Below are positions 19,042 through 28,443 of a stretch of 64,000 bases of DNA, piece after piece. The notes below the pieces were generated by a model. The model did no database searches. It was given only the letters and a program-made list of their open reading frames with translations, and was not told where the DNA came from. The translations under genes and the position numbers were made by a program. Position 1 is the stretch's first letter; every line of letters begins with the position of its first letter. This DNA is from Pseudomonas alloputida (lineage in GTDB: Bacteria > Pseudomonadota > Gammaproteobacteria > Pseudomonadales > Pseudomonadaceae): assembly GCF_021283545.2 (NCBI RefSeq), contig NZ_CP128540.1:6360501-6424500 (forward strand), given 5' to 3'.

Positions 19042-19965
19042 CTATTTCTGCACCGAAGGCAGGGCCATCAACCAGTCCCGGAACAGCCGCACGCTTTCAC
19101 GAGGACCACGCTCGGTGGACGACTCCAGCAGGCAGAACTTGGCGTCGGTCTGGAGTACCACATCGTTGGGCTTGACCAGCGCACCGGTGCTCAACGCATC
19201 GTCCACCAGGTTGCCCCAGGCCAGGGCCACGCCCTGGCCACTGATCGCCGACTGGATCAGCATACCGTAGCTGTTGATATTGACGCGATGCTTGGGGGTC
19301 ATGGGCTCGTATCCCAGGCGCTTGAACCATTCGGGCCAACCTACCCAGTCGCGCTGGGAGTCTTCAAGCCAGAGCCAGGTACACGACGACAACCCTTCGA
19401 TGCTGCTCAGTTGCGGATGCCTGGCCAGATAGGCCGGGCTGCACACCAGGAAGATTTCTTCCGAGAACAGCGGCGTGACAGCCATGTCCTTGGGCGGTGG
19501 GTTGCAGTAGTAAAGCGCCAGGTCGCTGTCGAGCCTGGCGTAATCCTTCACATGATCGTGGGCGATGATCCGCAGGTCGATGTTTTCATGGGCACTCTGG
19601 AATTCCGACACCTTGGGCAGTAACCACAGCGACGCCATGGCGGTACTGGTGGCAACGGTGACTTGTTGGTTGCCTTGCCACTGGCGTATATCGCCGGTGG
19701 CGCGGGCCAGGTGAAGCATGCATTCACGCACCGTTTCGTAATACTGCGCGCCGGTGGGGGTCAGGGACATGCTACGGGTGGTACGGGTGAATAGTGCCTT
19801 GCCCAGGTAGTCCTCAAGAAGGCGAACCTGACGGCTAATTGCACCCTGGGTAACATTCAATTCCTTGGCGGCAAGGGTAAAGCTCAAGTGGCGTGCCGCA
19901 GACTCAAACGCATGAAGACTGTTGAGCGGCGGAAGAGGCTGGATTTTCACAGGCAGGGGTTCCAC
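19042..19965 (-). CDS. LysR-family transcriptional regulator (GcvA-like)
   Basis: The 307-residue protein has the N-terminal winged helix-turn-helix (LSFTLAAKELNVTQGAISRQ, residues ~28-47), then the LTTR linker and a periplasmic-binding-like effector domain. The NxLHAFExAARHLSFTxAAxEL pattern is that of the GcvA/DsdC/AmpR branch. The called start is GTG at 19965; there is no strong ribosome site. Being beside the BCCT gene it probably controls the transporter and the divergent oxygenase operon in response to the pathway substrate; this is inference from position. Confidence 0.85.
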   Translation of the reverse strand: MEPLPVKIQPLPPLNSLHAFESAARHLSFTLAAKELNVTQGAISRQVRLLEDYLGKALFTRTTRSMSLTPTGAQYYETVRECMLHLARATGDIRQWQGNQQVTVATSTAMASLWLLPKVSEFQSAHENIDLRIIAHDHVKDYARLDSDLALYYCNPPPKDMAVTPLFSEEIFLVCSPAYLARHPQLSSIEGLSSCTWLWLEDSQRDWVGWPEWFKRLGYEPMTPKHRVNINSYGMLIQSAISGQGVALAWGNLVDDALSTGALVKPNDVVLQTDAKFCLLESSTERGPRESVRLFRDWLMALPSVQK

Positions 19966-20477
19966 TCATTTTTATTATCATCCGCTCACTGGAGTGGCGG
20001 TTTCCTCCCTAACGCATTCAGGGCAGAACGAAGCAACCGGTTCACTATACTGCACATTTGCAGAAAGATATTCGTTCCCTGAATAGGCAATATCCCAATC
20101 ACTTTTAATGACATTGAACGCGGCGTGCATTGTGTGACAGTGAACAAGCCGATTGAAGCCATAGCACCGTGGTCACCCGAGTTCAGCAGCGAGCATGTGG
20201 AACTCGGAGCTCTTGATCACATGGCTTGGGGCCAGGATTTCGAAGGTTGCTGCCTTGGGATCAGCCCAGGAGAGCAGCAAATTCCTTCTCATGTAATGAC
20301 AGAAAAGGTTCATCAGTCTGAATTGGAAGGGGCATAGGCGAACGCCAGACCAAGGGGGAGACGGGACGCGAGGGAGACGGTTGAAACCGTCCGATGAAGG
20401 GAAACGAGCGCTTCCCCTCTACCGGCGACAGTTTTAATTGTTCGACGACTGTTTTAATTCAACGAAACCAAGTTGGA
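19966..20477. other. Chromosomal flank of the Tn7-like element, no supported gene
   Basis: No convincing gene is present. A short open frame at 20125-20337 lacks a ribosome site and any recognisable motif. A 7-bp-armed hairpin (GACGGTTGAAACCGTC) is at 20376-20391. At 20425-20439 and 20446-20459 stand two copies of the GCGACAGTTTTAATT-type repeat in the orientation otherwise found only at the right end of the transposon. This is what one would expect from a leftover right end of a different Tn7-like element. Confidence 0.55.
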
Positions 20478-20611
20478 TTTAGAGAATTAAAACTGTCGCT
20501 AGAGGGTCCCGTCTTTCGCGGCCTGCAGCCATTTGGAGAGGAAACGCAAAACTGTCGCAATCACCCAAAACGCCGGTTCAGACTGATTCGCTAGAGAATT
20601 AAAACTGTCGC
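20478..20611. repeat. Left end of the Tn7-like element: inverted repeat and TnsB-type sites
   Basis: Three repeats share the core AAAACTGTCGC in the same orientation: 20481-20499 (AGAGAATTAAAACTGTCGC), a diverged one at 20546-20558, and an exact second copy at 20593-20611. Together they span about 130 bp, similar to the spread of TnsB sites in the left end of Tn7. The outermost copy forms part of the perfect 27-bp terminal inverted repeat shared with the right end. Confidence 0.8.
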
Positions 20612-20750
20612 AGCCTGAAACGACGCGGCTTTCACGTGTATTCAGAGCCATCATTATCGATAGCCTGCTTACAAACATGTAATTCCTGGATCACGTGGAT
20701 GACAGCTCCCAGTCGGTAAGCTTCACTCATGTCTTCATGGAGTAACAGAA

Positions 20751-21083
20751 ATGAACACCGCTAAAAGCATTGCCGCCCTCATGCTCGTAATCGCCTCCTC
20801 ATCCGCTTTAGCTGAAGGAGGATCTGATCGCTTACACGGAAAGATGATTCAGGCAAATGAGCAAGCAATGCGTGCCTACGCCGCTGCCAATGGAAAAAAA
20901 CCACCTGAAGTGATCCATTATCGCTACGGAATGAAACTGGATGTGGCGAGAGTTATCAGTATGACTTCGCTCAAAGGTAGCTGCGACGTGATGCCGACAC
21001 AGATGAATTACGAGGACTCAACAGGTGAGTTGAAAATCCTCGAATATCGCTCTGCTGGAATTAACTGTAGAGGTCAAAACTGA
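20751..21083 (+). CDS. DUF2790 periplasmic protein
   Basis: The 110-residue product has a Sec signal peptide (cleavage after LAEG or SALA) and the DUF2790 pattern: EGGSDRL, then ANEQAMRAYAAANGK and VIHYRYGMKLDVARVIS, ending with a Cys pair. DUF2790 proteins are small exported Pseudomonas proteins of unknown role, often several per genome and often near metal genes. GGAGTAACAG precedes the ATG. It is the first cargo gene at the left end and convergent with the CopA operon. A related shorter EGGADR protein lies at 25951-26157. Confidence 0.75.
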   Translation: MNTAKSIAALMLVIASSSALAEGGSDRLHGKMIQANEQAMRAYAAANGKKPPEVIHYRYGMKLDVARVISMTSLKGSCDVMPTQMNYEDSTGELKILEYRSAGINCRGQN

Positions 21084-21120
21084 CCGAAGGGACAGGGTAA
21101 GTCTTGGAGTAAGCTGACCA

Positions 21121-21142
21121 CGACCAGCGCTGCAGCTGGTCG
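21121..21142. terminator. Hairpin between convergent DUF2790 and DUF411 genes
   Basis: Arms CGACCAGC (21121-21128) and GCTGGTCG (21135-21142) with the loop GCTGCA form a stable stem in the 97-bp gap between two convergent stops. There is no T-run, so a terminator function is only plausible. Confidence 0.4.
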
Positions 21143-21180
21143 GCTGGCCGGCAGAAGCCCTTCCCCCGGGGCATCTTGCA

Positions 21181-21636
21181 TTACGTGTCAGGATAACTGG
21201 CAACTACTTGATCGTCCCCACTCTTGGTGAGGCCGATGACTTGATAGGCGTGTTTCATGCCATCAACCTCCATACCTGGTGAGCCAGCGGGCATGCCAGG
21301 TACCGCGACGCCTGCCAGGTCGTTGCGCTTTATGAGCTCCTGCACCTGGGCTGCGGGGACGTGACCTTCCACAAACTTGCCATCGATAACCGCGGTGTGA
21401 CACGAAGCCAGCCTCGGAGCTACTCCTAGCTCTTGCTTCACCGCCCTCATGTCCGTTTCAACGTGGTCGACGACCTTGAAGCCGTTTGCCTCCAAGTGCG
21501 CTATCCATTTCTTACAGCAACCGCAATTAGCGTCCCGGTGCACATCGATAGTCAGGGGCTCCGCAGCAAAGGCGGCTGAGGCGATTAGAAGTGACGCTGC
21601 GGTACTTAAACCGAGGAAGCGGCGCTTACTTGTCAT
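21181..21636 (-). CDS. DUF411 periplasmic metal-binding protein
   Basis: The 151-residue product has a signal peptide (LGLSTAASLLIASAAFA) and the DUF411 core: VHRDANCGCCKKWIAHLEANG with a CGCC metal site, HVETD, and a later SCHTAVIDGKFVEGHVPA. DUF411 proteins accompany copper-resistance operons and are thought to bind copper in the periplasm. The start ATG at 21636 has GGAG upstream and overlaps the end of the cytochrome gene by 11 bp. It is the last gene of the copA-copB operon. Confidence 0.85.
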   Translation of the reverse strand: MTSKRRFLGLSTAASLLIASAAFAAEPLTIDVHRDANCGCCKKWIAHLEANGFKVVDHVETDMRAVKQELGVAPRLASCHTAVIDGKFVEGHVPAAQVQELIKRNDLAGVAVPGMPAGSPGMEVDGMKHAYQVIGLTKSGDDQVVASYPDT

Positions 21637-22405
21637 GAGTGTGCTCCTTCCCGTCTTTGTGCACATGGGTTTTGGGAGTAGAACCTGTGTGGTGGTCCGA
21701 GTGCGCCTCGCCGGACTCGTGTTCACCGTGGTGCTCCGCTACTGATGAAGACTCCGAATGCGAACTGCCATGATCATGACTTTCCTCAGCCACGCCGTTT
21801 GCTGCGGAATCATCATGATTTCCATGACCTGATTTCGCACCACCGTGTTGGCCTTCATGGTTATGCATATCGCTTTCGCCACCGCCATGTTGGTGACCAC
21901 CACTGGAAGCGACCATCATCTGGTACTGCTCAGCATTGAGTTGCGGTAGCTGGTCCAGGAACGCGACGATTCCCCAGATGTACTGGTCGTCCATGCTCTT
22001 ACCCCAGGCTGGCATGCCTGTCGCTTTGATACCGTGCTTGATGGTCCAAAACGCAGCAGCAGGGTCACCGCTTACACCTATCTCGGTGAGGTTTGGTGGG
22101 GATGGGTATAGGGCTTGGCTGAGTTCAGTTTTCTCCACCCCTGGCGCGAGGTGGCAACCGATACACATGGCGTTGTAGTTGCCTGCCCCTGCTTGGATGA
22201 GAGCAGGATCTTTAAGGTTTGGCACCTCAATGTCGCTTGCTCGGACTTCAATCGAGCGATCCCGCGCCATGGCCAAAAACGCATGCACAGCGGGGAAGTG
22301 TGGGTCGTCCGCACCAACGTTCACGAGACCGAAGTAAGCAGCACCTAGCACTGCTGCGCTAGTAACAGCACCTGCCGCCACCAGCGTTGTAATTGTTTTT
22401 TTCAT
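21626..22405 (-). CDS. Class I c-type cytochrome with His-rich tail
   Basis: The 259-residue exported protein has an N-terminal anchor or signal (TTLVAAGAVTSAAVLGAAYFG), one heme-binding motif CIGCH near residue 80 and the distal methionine region ATGMPAWGKS. From about residue 165 the chain becomes a long His/Glu/Ser-rich tail (GHQHGGGESDMHNHEGQHGG, then many HGxHxxE groups) ending HTHDK, which should bind copper or other soft metals. Nine bases separate it from copB. Cytochromes in cop operons may pass electrons to or from the multicopper oxidase; that is inference. Confidence 0.82.
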   Translation of the reverse strand: MKKTITTLVAAGAVTSAAVLGAAYFGLVNVGADDPHFPAVHAFLAMARDRSIEVRASDIEVPNLKDPALIQAGAGNYNAMCIGCHLAPGVEKTELSQALYPSPPNLTEIGVSGDPAAAFWTIKHGIKATGMPAWGKSMDDQYIWGIVAFLDQLPQLNAEQYQMMVASSGGHQHGGGESDMHNHEGQHGGAKSGHGNHDDSAANGVAEESHDHGSSHSESSSVAEHHGEHESGEAHSDHHTGSTPKTHVHKDGKEHTHDK

Positions 22406-22414
22406 GTTGAGTTC

Positions 22415-23530
22415 TCAAAACCACATCCGAATACCGGCCACAAAACGAGCTTCGTCCACGTCCCCGCCTTCATCCCGAATGAAATCGGCGGTTTTGCCGT
22501 AGGAACGGCTCCAGGTGACACCTATGTATGGCGCGAACTGGCGAACAATCTCGTACCGTAACCGCAGCCCGACTTCGGTGTTTGCCAGGCCAGAGCCGAC
22601 GCCGCGTTCCGGGTCGTTCTTGCCATAAAAGTTGGCCTCAGCGGTTGGCTGAAGAATTAAACGATTGGTTAGCAAGATGTCGTACTCGCCCTCCAGACGG
22701 GCAGCGGTTTGACCGTTCTCGCCGATAAAGGCGGTGGCTTCAGCTTCGAAGTCATACAGGGCCAGGCCCTGAATACCGAACGCAGCCCAGGTCTGCGGAT
22801 CCTCCGGTTTGAAATCCTGCCGGACGCCGGCGACAACATCCCACCACGGGCTTACCGAGCGGCCATAGAGGAGCTGCAGCTCAGCATCTTCAGTCACACC
22901 ATTGGTTCGTTCACCTTCCGAGCGAATCCAGAGCCTATTGATATCGCCGCCCACCCAGCCGGATGCATCCCAAGCAAGCGTGCTACCTTCATCGGCATCT
23001 TGGTATTCCAGTTGGTCCAGCAAGAAAAAGCTGTTGAACCCGCTGTCATCCATTTTGTGCCCGTCAAGCGGGGGGAAGGCAGCCTGCCGGTCGGCATCAG
23101 TCAGCACCGGGATTGGCGTACGGCTGGTCGGGGTCGGCGAATCAGCGTTCCCGTTTCCCATCGTGGAATGACCCATCGCGCCATGATCCATGCCTTCCAT
23201 GGACCCGTGATCCATGCCTTTCATGCTTCCATGGTCCATCTTGCTGTGGTCCATCGAGGCGGGTTTCGCTTTGGGCTGGCCATGGCCCATTTTGCTGTGA
23301 TCAACGGGTGCAGGTTGCGTGGGTTGCTTGCTCGCGCCCATCTGGCTGTGGTCCATGCCCGGCATCGCAGCCTGTGATGAGGCGTCGTCCATCTGCATGG
23401 CACCGTGGCCCATTGCCGAGTGGTCCATTCCGGAATGATCCATTTCAGCGGCGAAGCTGGGCGAAACGCCCAGCACACCTAGAGAAACGGCGAATGCCAG
23501 CAGCGATGGTCGTGCAACGCTATTGGCCAT
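22415..23530 (-). CDS. copB: Copper resistance outer-membrane protein CopB
   Basis: The product is 371 residues from the ATG at 23530, which has AGGGA upstream. A signal peptide ([20 protein letters not shown]) leads into a Met/His-rich domain with repeated MDHSxM units (to about residue 130), then a beta-barrel domain characteristic of Cop[24 protein letters not shown]-like [11 protein letters not shown], and the C-terminal GIRMWF ending in Phe. CopB sequesters copper at the outer membrane. An alternative ATG at 23560 would add ten residues. It overlaps the small Met/His-rich gene by 11 bp. Confidence 0.9.
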   Translation of the reverse strand: MANSVARPSLLAFAVSLGVLGVSPSFAAEMDHSGMDHSAMGHGAMQMDDASSQAAMPGMDHSQMGASKQPTQPAPVDHSKMGHGQPKAKPASMDHSKMDHGSMKGMDHGSMEGMDHGAMGHSTMGNGNADSPTPTSRTPIPVLTDADRQAAFPPLDGHKMDDSGFNSFFLLDQLEYQDADEGSTLAWDASGWVGGDINRLWIRSEGERTNGVTEDAELQLLYGRSVSPWWDVVAGVRQDFKPEDPQTWAAFGIQGLALYDFEAEATAFIGENGQTAARLEGEYDILLTNRLILQPTAEANFYGKNDPERGVGSGLANTEVGLRLRYEIVRQFAPYIGVTWSRSYGKTADFIRDEGGDVDEARFVAGIRMWF

Positions 23531-23843
23531 TTTTCCCTGCCTTAGCTTTGTCGCTGCCATGCGATTCCATCATTTTGCTGTGATCCATTCCTTCCATGGA
23601 ACCATGATCCATGCCCTCCATAGAGCCATGATCCATGCCTTTCATGGAGCCGTGATCCATGCCTTCATGGTTCATGCCCTGGGCTTGCTTGCTCTTCGAG
23701 CCGTTCGATTGCGCCGCGTTGGACGACTTTTGAGAGTGCTGATCATGGTTGTCACTGGACCAGGAAGACGGGGCGTACACCGCGAGCAGGCCAACCATCG
23801 CGGCAGAGAGGAAAAAGGCGCTTCGTTTCATTGGTTTGCTCAT
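23520..23843 (-). CDS. Small exported Met/His-rich copper-binding protein
   Basis: The 107-residue protein has a signal peptide ([20 protein letters not shown]) followed by a low-complexity mature part with four MDHGSM or MDHSKM units and a lysine-rich end. The same units occur in CopA and CopB on either side, so this looks like a free-standing copper-chelating peptide made in the same operon. The ATG at 23843 has GGAGA upstream and lies 14 bp after the copA stop. No fold or enzymatic domain is visible. Confidence 0.8.
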   Translation of the reverse strand: MSKPMKRSAFFLSAAMVGLLAVYAPSSWSSDNHDQHSQKSSNAAQSNGSKSKQAQGMNHEGMDHGSMKGMDHGSMEGMDHGSMEGMDHSKMMESHGSDKAKAGKNGQ

Positions 23844-23857
23844 CTCGTATCTCCAGT

Positions 23858-25768
23858 TCATTCGTCCACGCGGACTTCTCGGAACATGCCCATCTCCATG
23901 TGGTACATGAGGTGACAGTGATAGGCCCAGCGCCCGAGTGCATCTGCGGTTACGCGATAGCTTCGTTTCGAGCCAGGCGGCATATCGATCGTGTGTTTTC
24001 GCACCATGAAATTGCCGTCCTCATCCTCCAGGTCACTCCACATGCCGTGCAGATGGATGGGGTGAGTCATCATGGTGTCGTTGACCAAGGTAATACGCAG
24101 GCGCTCGCCGTACTTGAGCCGCAGCGGCTCTGCGTCAGAAAACTTGATCCCATCGAAGGACCAAGCGAACTTTTCCATATGCCCGGTAAGGTGCAGTTCG
24201 ATGGTCCGGCCAGGTTCCCGGCCGTCCGGGTCGATGAAGGTGCTACGCAAATCCGAATACGTGAGAACCCGACGCCCGTTATCGCGAAACCCGATCCCCG
24301 GATCGTTCAGCTTTGGCGTAGGGGTCATGGTCTGCATATCGACCAGAGGGTTGTTTGTTTCGGAGGCGGGATGAGTTTGCATGCCACCGCTGGAGGCCAT
24401 ATTGCTGTGATCCATACCGGCCATGTTGCCGTGGTCCATGCCAGCCATCTTGCTGTGGTCCATACCGGCCATGCTGCCGTGGTCCATGCCAGCCATCTTG
24501 CTGTGGTCCATACCGGCCATGCTGCCGTGGTCCATGCCAGCCATCTTGCTGTGGTCCATACCGGCCATGCTGCCGTGGTCCATGCCGGCCATCTTGCTGT
24601 GGTCCATACCGGCCATACCGCCGTGATCCATGCCACCCATGCTGCCGTGGTCCATCCCCATATCACTCATGGAGATGAGAGGCCTTGGATCTACAGCCGG
24701 CACCGGTGCCTGCAGGCCCTCACGGACAGCCAAGGTACCCCTTGAATAGCCGGTGCGATCCATGGATTGAGCAAAGATGGTGTAAGCCTGCTCGTTTTCA
24801 GGCTCGACAATGACATCGTAGGTTTCAGCAACGGCAATCCGGAATTCATCGATCGACACTGGCTTAACGTACTGACCGTCGGCTGCGACAACCGTCATTT
24901 TCAAGCCGGGGATCCGCACGTCGAAATAGGTCATCGCCGAGCCATTGATAAAGCGAAGCCGGATTTTCTCCCCTGGCTTGAAGATTCCCGTCCAGTTCCC
25001 ATTTGGCGCCTGGCCGTTCATGAGGTAGGTGTAGGTGTGCCCGCTCACGTCAGCGAGATCGGTTGGGCTCATCTTCATCTCGGCCCACATCTTTCGATCG
25101 GCCACAGCAGCAGACCAACCTTTCTCGCTCACGTCGTCGACGAAGTCGCCAACGGTGCGCTTGTGGAAGTTGTAATAGTCCGACTGTTTTTTGAGCTTGG
25201 ACATAACTCGCGCCGGATCTTCGTCGGTCCAATCACTCAGCATGACGACATAGTCACGATCGTAGGTGAAAGGCTCTGGATCCTTGGCATCAATCACCAG
25301 CGCACCGTAAACACCGACCTGCTCCTGGAAGCCCGAATGGCTGTGGTACCAGTAGGTGCCGTTCTGGTGGACCTTGAACTTGTACTCGTACATGCCGTCG
25401 GGAGCGATGCCATGGAAGCTTAGACCCGGCACGCCGTCCATATTCGCCGGCAGGATGATGCCGTGCCAGTGGATGGACGTGTCCTGCTTCAAGCGGTTGC
25501 GAACCCGTAGCGTGACCGTGTCGCCTTCGCGCCAACGGAGTATTGGTCCTGGCAGCGAACCGTTGATGGCCATCGCCGTTCGAGCTGCCCCGGTAATGTT
25601 CACCGGGAGCTCCCCGATGTACAGGTCAAAATCGGTGCCGGTCAGTACGTTAGGCTGGCCAGGGCTGGTTACGGCCCAGACCGGCGCGCGCCACATGCCC
25701 AGCCCACCCAGTAGTCCGGTAGCAGCCAGGCCTTTGACGAATGAACGTCTCGTGGTTTTGCTTTGCAT
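23858..25768 (-). CDS. copA: Copper-resistance multicopper oxidase CopA/PcoA
   Basis: The 636-residue periplasmic oxidase carries a twin-arginine signal ([17 protein letters not shown]). Copper ligands are in [24 protein letters not shown] and [12 protein letters not shown], so all four copper sites of the family are present. Between the middle and last cupredoxin domains, residues ~370-460 hold eleven MDH units with an eight-residue period, a copper-binding insert. It oxidises Cu(I) and binds copper in the periplasm. Start at 25768 begins [11 protein letters not shown]; a longer frame exists but would bury the Tat motif. First gene of the five-gene cop operon. Confidence 0.95.
   Translation of the reverse strand: MQSKTTRRSFVKGLAATGLLGGLGMWRAPVWAVTSPGQPNVLTGTDFDLYIGELPVNITGAARTAMAINGSLPGPILRWREGDTVTLRVRNRLKQDTSIHWHGIILPANMDGVPGLSFHGIAPDGMYEYKFKVHQNGTYWYHSHSGFQEQVGVYGALVIDAKDPEPFTYDRDYVVMLSDWTDEDPARVMSKLKKQSDYYNFHKRTVGDFVDDVSEKGWSAAVADRKMWAEMKMSPTDLADVSGHTYTYLMNGQAPNGNWTGIFKPGEKIRLRFINGSAMTYFDVRIPGLKMTVVAADGQYVKPVSIDEFRIAVAETYDVIVEPENEQAYTIFAQSMDRTGYSRGTLAVREGLQAPVPAVDPRPLISMSDMGMDHGSMGGMDHGGMAGMDHSKMAGMDHGSMAGMDHSKMAGMDHGSMAGMDHSKMAGMDHGSMAGMDHSKMAGMDHGNMAGMDHSNMASSGGMQTHPASETNNPLVDMQTMTPTPKLNDPGIGFRDNGRRVLTYSDLRSTFIDPDGREPGRTIELHLTGHMEKFAWSFDGIKFSDAEPLRLKYGERLRITLVNDTMMTHPIHLHGMWSDLEDEDGNFMVRKHTIDMPPGSKRSYRVTADALGRWAYHCHLMYHMEMGMFREVRVDE
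24398..24657. repeat. In-frame 24/48-bp tandem repeats inside copA
   Basis: The DNA repeats a 24-bp unit alternating between two versions, giving a 48-bp higher-order period. On the minus strand it encodes GMDHGSMA and GMDHSKMA alternately. The central copies are almost identical at DNA level, so unit number could change by slippage or recombination and alter the copper-binding capacity of CopA. Confidence 0.9.
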
Positions 25769-25929
25769 GCCGTTGCGTCCAATCAGGTAGATCGCTGATA
25801 TCCAGACTGCGGGGTCCGCAGCCATCTGGTTTCAATTGAGCTCCCCCAAGCCTCGTAGACTTTCGCCAAAGCACAAGGATTGCGGGAGGCAATACCCCGA
25901 AAGCTGACATAGTTCAGATTCCGGGGTGA

Positions 25930-25943
25930 TTACATTTCTGTAA
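25930..25943. promoter_or_regulatory. CopR-type cop box upstream of copA
   Basis: TTACATTTCTGTAA is a perfect 5-bp inverted repeat (TTACA N4 TGTAA), the pattern bound by CopR, CusR and PcoR response regulators. It lies about 160 bp upstream of the copA start and just behind the stop of the small gene at 25951-26157. Copper-activated CopR, encoded 400 bp away, would switch on the cop operon from here. Confidence 0.75.
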
Positions 25944-25950
25944 GCTAAGC

Positions 25951-26157
25951 TCAGCAGCTCTCGTGGCCGGGGTGCTTTTGGCTTTGGGCGGTAACGGGAG
26001 CCTCTGCTTTTTTCTCCTGAGCAACCTGGTAAGCCTGCATGGAAGATGCACGTGCAGCTTCCATCCTGGCGAAGGTGCGATCCGCGCCGCCTTCAGCCAG
26101 GGCGAGGCTCGCCATGCCGAAGGTGACTACCATCACAATCGCTTTGATCATGTTCAT
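25951..26157 (-). CDS. Small exported protein of the cop locus
   Basis: The 68-residue product has a signal peptide (MNMIKAIVMVVTFGMASLALA) and a 47-residue mature part starting EGGADRTFARMEAARASSMQ and ending HPGHESC, with His and Cys that could bind metal. Its EGGADR start resembles the DUF2790 protein at 20751, but the C-terminal domain is missing. It is divergent from copR and in the same direction as copA. Function unknown; a periplasmic copper sensor or buffer is a guess from location. Confidence 0.7.
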   Translation of the reverse strand: MNMIKAIVMVVTFGMASLALAEGGADRTFARMEAARASSMQAYQVAQEKKAEAPVTAQSQKHPGHESC

Positions 26158-26323
26158 TTGCGTTTCCTCTAAGGGTCAGTTTCGCCTGATTGGCGCCGTT
26201 CACAGTGCTCAAGCTAGCTACCCGGCACTGTCAGCAAGCTGAGCCCGACATTACTTTTCCGTCAGCTTCTGGTTGGGTGCCTTTTTTGCTGCACACTGAA
26301 GGGCATCCAAGGGGGCGCAGCAG

Positions 26324-27001
26324 ATGAAATTACTCGTAGCCGAAGATGAGCCAAAAATCGGGGCCTACCTGCAGCAAGGGCTGACGGAGGCAGGCTTTAC
26401 CGTCGATCGTGTGGTTACAGGGACCGACGCGCTGCAATACGCTTTGAGCGAGGCGTATGACCTGCTGATTCTTGATGTAATGATGCCGGGGCTAGACGGC
26501 TGGGAGGTGCTGCGGATGGTACGTGCGGCAGGGAAAGAGGTCCCAGTCTTGTTTTTGACGGCCCGTGATGGCGTGGACGATCGCGTGAAAGGGTTAGAAC
26601 TCGGGGCTGACGATTACCTGGTCAAACCCTTTGCATTCTCGGAACTGCTAGCGCGTGTGCGCACTTTGCTGCGAAGAGGCAGCAGTGGCTCTGCTCAGAC
26701 CACTATGAAGATGGCTGACCTGGAGGTAGACCTGCTTAAGCGCCGGGCCACCCGAAATGGCAAGCGGATCGACCTCACAGCCAAGGAGTTCTCCTTACTG
26801 GAACTACTCATGCGCCGACGCGGCGAGGTGCTGCCGAAGTCCCTGATCGCATCGCAGGTGTGGGATATGAACTTCGACAGCGACACTAACGTGATCGAGG
26901 TTGCTGTTCGTAGGTTGCGGGCCAAGATTGATGACGATTTCGCCCCCAAGCTCATACATACAGTTCGTGGCATGGGCTATCTGATGGATGTTCCCGAGTA
27001 A
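26324..27001 (+). CDS. copR: Copper-responsive response regulator CopR (OmpR family)
   Basis: The 225-residue protein has a receiver domain (acidic pocket Glu7/Asp8, phospho-acceptor Asp51 in [15 protein letters not shown], Lys in DDYLVKPF) and a C-terminal OmpR-type winged helix ending [18 protein letters not shown] and [12 protein letters not shown]. It pairs with CopS, whose start overlaps its stop by one base (TAATG). By family, phosphorylated CopR activates cop and cus promoters through TTACAN4TGTAA boxes such as the one at 25930-25943. Confidence 0.93.
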   Translation: MKLLVAEDEPKIGAYLQQGLTEAGFTVDRVVTGTDALQYALSEAYDLLILDVMMPGLDGWEVLRMVRAAGKEVPVLFLTARDGVDDRVKGLELGADDYLVKPFAFSELLARVRTLLRRGSSGSAQTTMKMADLEVDLLKRRATRNGKRIDLTAKEFSLLELLMRRRGEVLPKSLIASQVWDMNFDSDTNVIEVAVRRLRAKIDDDFAPKLIHTVRGMGYLMDVPE

Positions 27002-28407
27002 TGCGCGCCCAATCGTCGCTCGTTAAACGCCTTACCCTCATGTTCATGTTCGCGGTCATCGCCGTATTGGTCGTTGCCGGCGTGAGCTTCTACATGCTCA
27101 GTCAGCACCATTTCCAGATGCTGGATGAGCAAGCCCTGGCCGAGAAACTCGAATCCACCCGGCACATCCTTTCACTTTCAGCAGCACGTGATGAACTTGA
27201 GGATCAGGAGCCTCAACTGCGTGCTTTGTTGGGGGCTCATCAGGACCTTTCTGCGGAGATTCTTGATGCTGACGGTACTGTCCTGTTCTCGGACTCCAAG
27301 GCATCCCGCATCCCTGAGCGCTTTAAGCAGGCCTCTTCTGGCGCCGTTTGGGACTGGAAAATCGACTCGCGGAACTTCCGGGGGATTACCTCTCAACTGG
27401 CTATAGCGCAGTCGCAGGCGCCGGTAACAGTCATGTTGATGCTGGATGTCACCAGCCATGCCCACTTTTTCAAGACGCTGCAATGGTGGTTCGGCATTGG
27501 CTTGGTCATCAGCGCTCTGGTTAGTGCAGGATTAGGGTGGATCGTGGCCAAGAGCGGTCTTCGGCCGGTTGGGCAGATCACCAAGGTGGCGACATCCATG
27601 TCTGCCCGGTCCCTTCGCGAGCGAATTCCATTGGAGCCCGTGCCGCTTGAATTGCAGGAGCTGATCCTCTCCTTCAACGGAATGCTTGCACGCCTGGAAG
27701 ACGCGTTCGTCCGGCTATCAAACTTCTCAGCCGACATCGCACATGAGCTGCGGACTCCGGTAAGTAATCTTCTGACGCATACCGAAGTCGTTCTGACCAA
27801 AAAACGCGACCTCGATGCCTACGAAGACAACCTCTACTCCAATCTTGAAGACCTCAAGCGCATGTCGCGCATGATCGATGACATGCTGTTCCTGGCAAAA
27901 GCTGATAACGGCTTGATCATCCCCGAGCAGGTTGATATCGATCTGGTCGGGCTAGTGTCCAGACTGATTGAGTACTACCAGCTTGCAGCCGAAGACCGAA
28001 GCATTCGGCTTGCCCTTCAAGGCGAAGGTACGATCCGTGGTGACCGGCTAATGATTGACCGGGCGGTTTCCAACATTCTATCCAACGCTTTGCGCTATAC
28101 CCCCGAAGGCCACGATATCGCCGTCCGGATTGTCGAGGCGGCTGATCAAGTGAACCTGTCCGTCCAGAACAATGGGGCCACGATTGATCCGGAACATATC
28201 AACAAAATCTTCGACCGGTTCTATCGCGCTGACCCTGCAAGGCGGGAAGGAAGCCCAAGCAACGCCGGCTTGGGTCTGGCCATAACGCGTTCGATCATCG
28301 AGGCTCATGGTGGGCGGATTTGGTGTACCTCCGCTGACGGCGTGACGAGTTTTCACATCGCTCTGCCGCACGCCAAACAATCCACTTCCAAGCCTCAAAC
28401 GGCTTAA
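27001..28407 (+). CDS. copS: Copper sensor histidine kinase CopS
   Basis: The 468-residue inner-membrane kinase has a first transmembrane segment at residues ~12-32, a periplasmic sensor loop of about 130 residues with histidines near the membrane (SQHHFQM), a second segment (~164-182), a HAMP domain, the H-box with His248 in IAHELRTPVSN, and N, G1, F and G2 boxes (SNILSNALRYTPEG, NNGATIDPEH, GLGLAIT). It matches the CusS/CopS heavy-metal sensor family and would phosphorylate CopR when periplasmic copper rises. Confidence 0.93.
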   Translation: MRAQSSLVKRLTLMFMFAVIAVLVVAGVSFYMLSQHHFQMLDEQALAEKLESTRHILSLSAARDELEDQEPQLRALLGAHQDLSAEILDADGTVLFSDSKASRIPERFKQASSGAVWDWKIDSRNFRGITSQLAIAQSQAPVTVMLMLDVTSHAHFFKTLQWWFGIGLVISALVSAGLGWIVAKSGLRPVGQITKVATSMSARSLRERIPLEPVPLELQELILSFNGMLARLEDAFVRLSNFSADIAHELRTPVSNLLTHTEVVLTKKRDLDAYEDNLYSNLEDLKRMSRMIDDMLFLAKADNGLIIPEQVDIDLVGLVSRLIEYYQLAAEDRSIRLALQGEGTIRGDRLMIDRAVSNILSNALRYTPEGHDIAVRIVEAADQVNLSVQNNGATIDPEHINKIFDRFYRADPARREGSPSNAGLGLAITRSIIEAHGGRIWCTSADGVTSFHIALPHAKQSTSKPQTA

Positions 28408-28443
28408 TGCTCATTTCATGCGTGTAACCTATACTCGGCCATC

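Noticed and set aside
20125..20337. 70-codon open frame in the left flank
   Set aside because: No ribosome site, no motif, and it lies in a region that looks like transposon debris.
24398..24657. Regular short repeats that could be taken for a CRISPR array
   Set aside because: The repeats are contiguous, in frame with copA and encode MDHGSM/MDHSKM units; there are no spacers and no cas genes.
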